Of a stretch of 64,000 bases of DNA, positions 62,934 through 64,000 are shown in pieces. Both the position numbers and the translations under genes were made by a program. Location of the stretch: positions 39,196,760 through 39,260,759 of the forward strand of contig OX352761.1 of NCBI GenBank assembly GCA_947095585.1. The letters run 5' to 3'. The notes below the pieces were generated by a model. The model worked only from the letters and a program-made list of their open reading frames with translations. It ran no database searches and was not told the origin of the DNA. This stretch comes from Nephrocerus scutellatus. Taxonomy: Eukaryota; Arthropoda; Insecta; Diptera; Pipunculidae. Position 1 is the first letter of the stretch. The number at the start of each line of letters is the position of its first letter.

Positions 62934-64000
62934 CTATCGTGAGAACGATTTGTTTATTCTGATGTGTGCTCGATGTGCCAGACGCTTGGTCAGCATTTCC
63001 GTTCTATTTGGTGTTCGTGCATGTAGGTGTCGTTCACACCGTCTGCTGGTGTTAAGTCTTCGCCTCTTAAATGCGATTGTCCTCAATCGACAAAAATATG
63101 GGATTTTATTGAAACTTTGATGAGGCATCTCAGGGGGCTCAATGGTTGGTAAAGCTATTTCTGGTTCGTGGTGTTCTTCGCGGATCTTTTCTTGAGGGAT
63201 TTGGATGGTGACCTTGGTACTATTTCTTTTAGGAAGAGACCTGCAGATTACAGCTATTGTGGCTAATATTCCGAAGCAGGAGATGAGGCAGTAGGTGGTT
63301 ACTTGATGTATATGGTTCTCTGTTTGTAGCAATCATCATCTCTAGCGATAGTAGCTCTCTGTACTCCTTTTTTCTAGGGCTTGGTTGTAGTACTGCCGGT
63401 AACGCTTTTACCATTGATGCTTCTCTGGAAATGAACGATCTTCCATTGACGGTTACGGTGGTGTTGTGGAATTTTATTAGGAATGTGCCATTGAGGGTGT
63501 GGGTAGTGTTTCCAAATTGTATGAATCCGATAAACTGGTTTAGTAATAGAACTCCTGTTGAGATTTCATCTATTGCAACTGTTGACGCTGTTGCATGAAG
63601 CTGATAGACTGTTAAGCAAGCTAGGAATACATGTATCATTTTCTTATATCTATAATGTCTTTAGAATTACAAATTGATAAGGCTATAACAAAACAGGTTA
63701 TGGTTATAATTTTTACATTTTTGTATTGTTCCATACATTCTTTATTGTATCTTAGGATTACATTAAATAAAATTTCTGGTACAATATTGTTCCTTTTTAT
63801 TGGTTTGATTAGAAGACTGTCATATGTTTCGTTTGTTGTTAATGGAATATTTATGATATAGAGTAAGGCTGAGCTATTGCTTATAACTTTTATCTGTGAG
63901 AAGCTTCCAAAGTTTCCTCTATTGAATTGTATGATAGCTTTTGTTTATTAAGAATGTCTGTAGCAAGTTTTATTTCGTTTTTTAATAAAATAAATGAATT
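62934..64000 (-). pseudogene. Errantivirus-type envelope (env) remnant
   Basis: The minus strand carries pieces of an insect retrovirus-like env gene in two or more frames: ectodomain sequence running off the window edge at 64000, an N-glycosylation-rich segment (about 63639-63300), then, after a frameshift near 63300, a hydrophobic membrane anchor and a basic cytoplasmic tail ending near 62934. The length pattern and the Asn-x-Thr sites preceding a single anchor fit Ty3/gypsy errantivirus Env. Frame changes near 63640-63890 and 63300 make it non-functional. Whether it belongs to the integrase remnant at the window's start cannot be told. Confidence 0.65.

Overview
The window is repeat-dominated nuclear DNA of an insect, most likely a higher (brachyceran) fly. 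The basis is an AT-rich background, short GT-AG introns, a MADF/BESS regulator gene, and a transposon fauna typical of fly genomes: Jockey-, LOA-, RTE- and CR1-like LINEs, Ty3/gypsy, an errantivirus env, BEL/Pao, Helitron, hAT and a tRNA-derived SINE. The species cannot be read from the sequence. There is no rRNA, no genuine tRNA gene, no CRISPR and nothing prokaryotic.

Layout. 0-1.4 kb: decayed Ty3/gypsy integrase followed by a 48-bp tandem array. 1.5-3.8 kb: a small inverted-terminus element and a Helitron (minus strand, helicase C-terminus, hairpin and CTAG end) inserted in a 75-bp array. 3.9-5.5 kb: a hAT-type MITE split by a LINE tail with a 13-bp target duplication, then a hairpin-rich ~117-bp array. 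5.8-6.6 kb: a BEL/Pao solo LTR. 6.7-11.4 kb: a complete Jockey-like LINE with an 11-bp target duplication and an open 975-codon EN-RT frame. 11.4-13.8 kb: a ~110-bp satellite block between direct repeats, a small MITE and a SINE. 13.8-18.7 kb: a LINE scrap, a foldback-like element, Helitron fragments, a MADF-coding putative element, a 66-bp array and a LOA 5' fragment.

18.7-32.5 kb is one decayed minus-strand Ty3/gypsy element, recognisable from gag (32.5 kb) to LTR (18.7 kb). It is broken by an RTE-type LINE (20-22.4 kb), a SINE, and a BEL/Pao element (23.8-30.3 kb). The BEL element has long open gag and pol frames separated by a single in-frame UGA. It lacks its 5' LTR and lies between two 401-bp direct repeats. 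32.6-36.2 kb: a minus-strand CR1/Jockey-type LINE with a 13-bp target duplication inside another inverted-terminus element. 36.3-42.3 kb: a dead LOA-type LINE with a 2,862-bp head-to-tail duplication. 42.3-45.3 kb: another CR1/Jockey-type LINE. 45.5-50 kb: a hAT transposase remnant, several tandem arrays, and three non-autonomous hAT-type elements identified by exact 8-bp target duplications, one nested in another.

From 50 kb the sequence is mainly unique, AT-rich and non-coding, with a few MITEs. The one convincing host gene is a four-exon MADF-BESS protein gene (56.67-59.33 kb, + strand, 300 codons), whose first intron is filled by an inverted-repeat element. 60-62.5 kb holds a SINE remnant, an imperfect array, a MITE and another inverted-terminus element. 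The window ends in a Helitron 3' end and an env-like pseudogene on the minus strand. Except for the host gene, the features are parasites at different stages of decay; their nesting gives a relative order of insertion.
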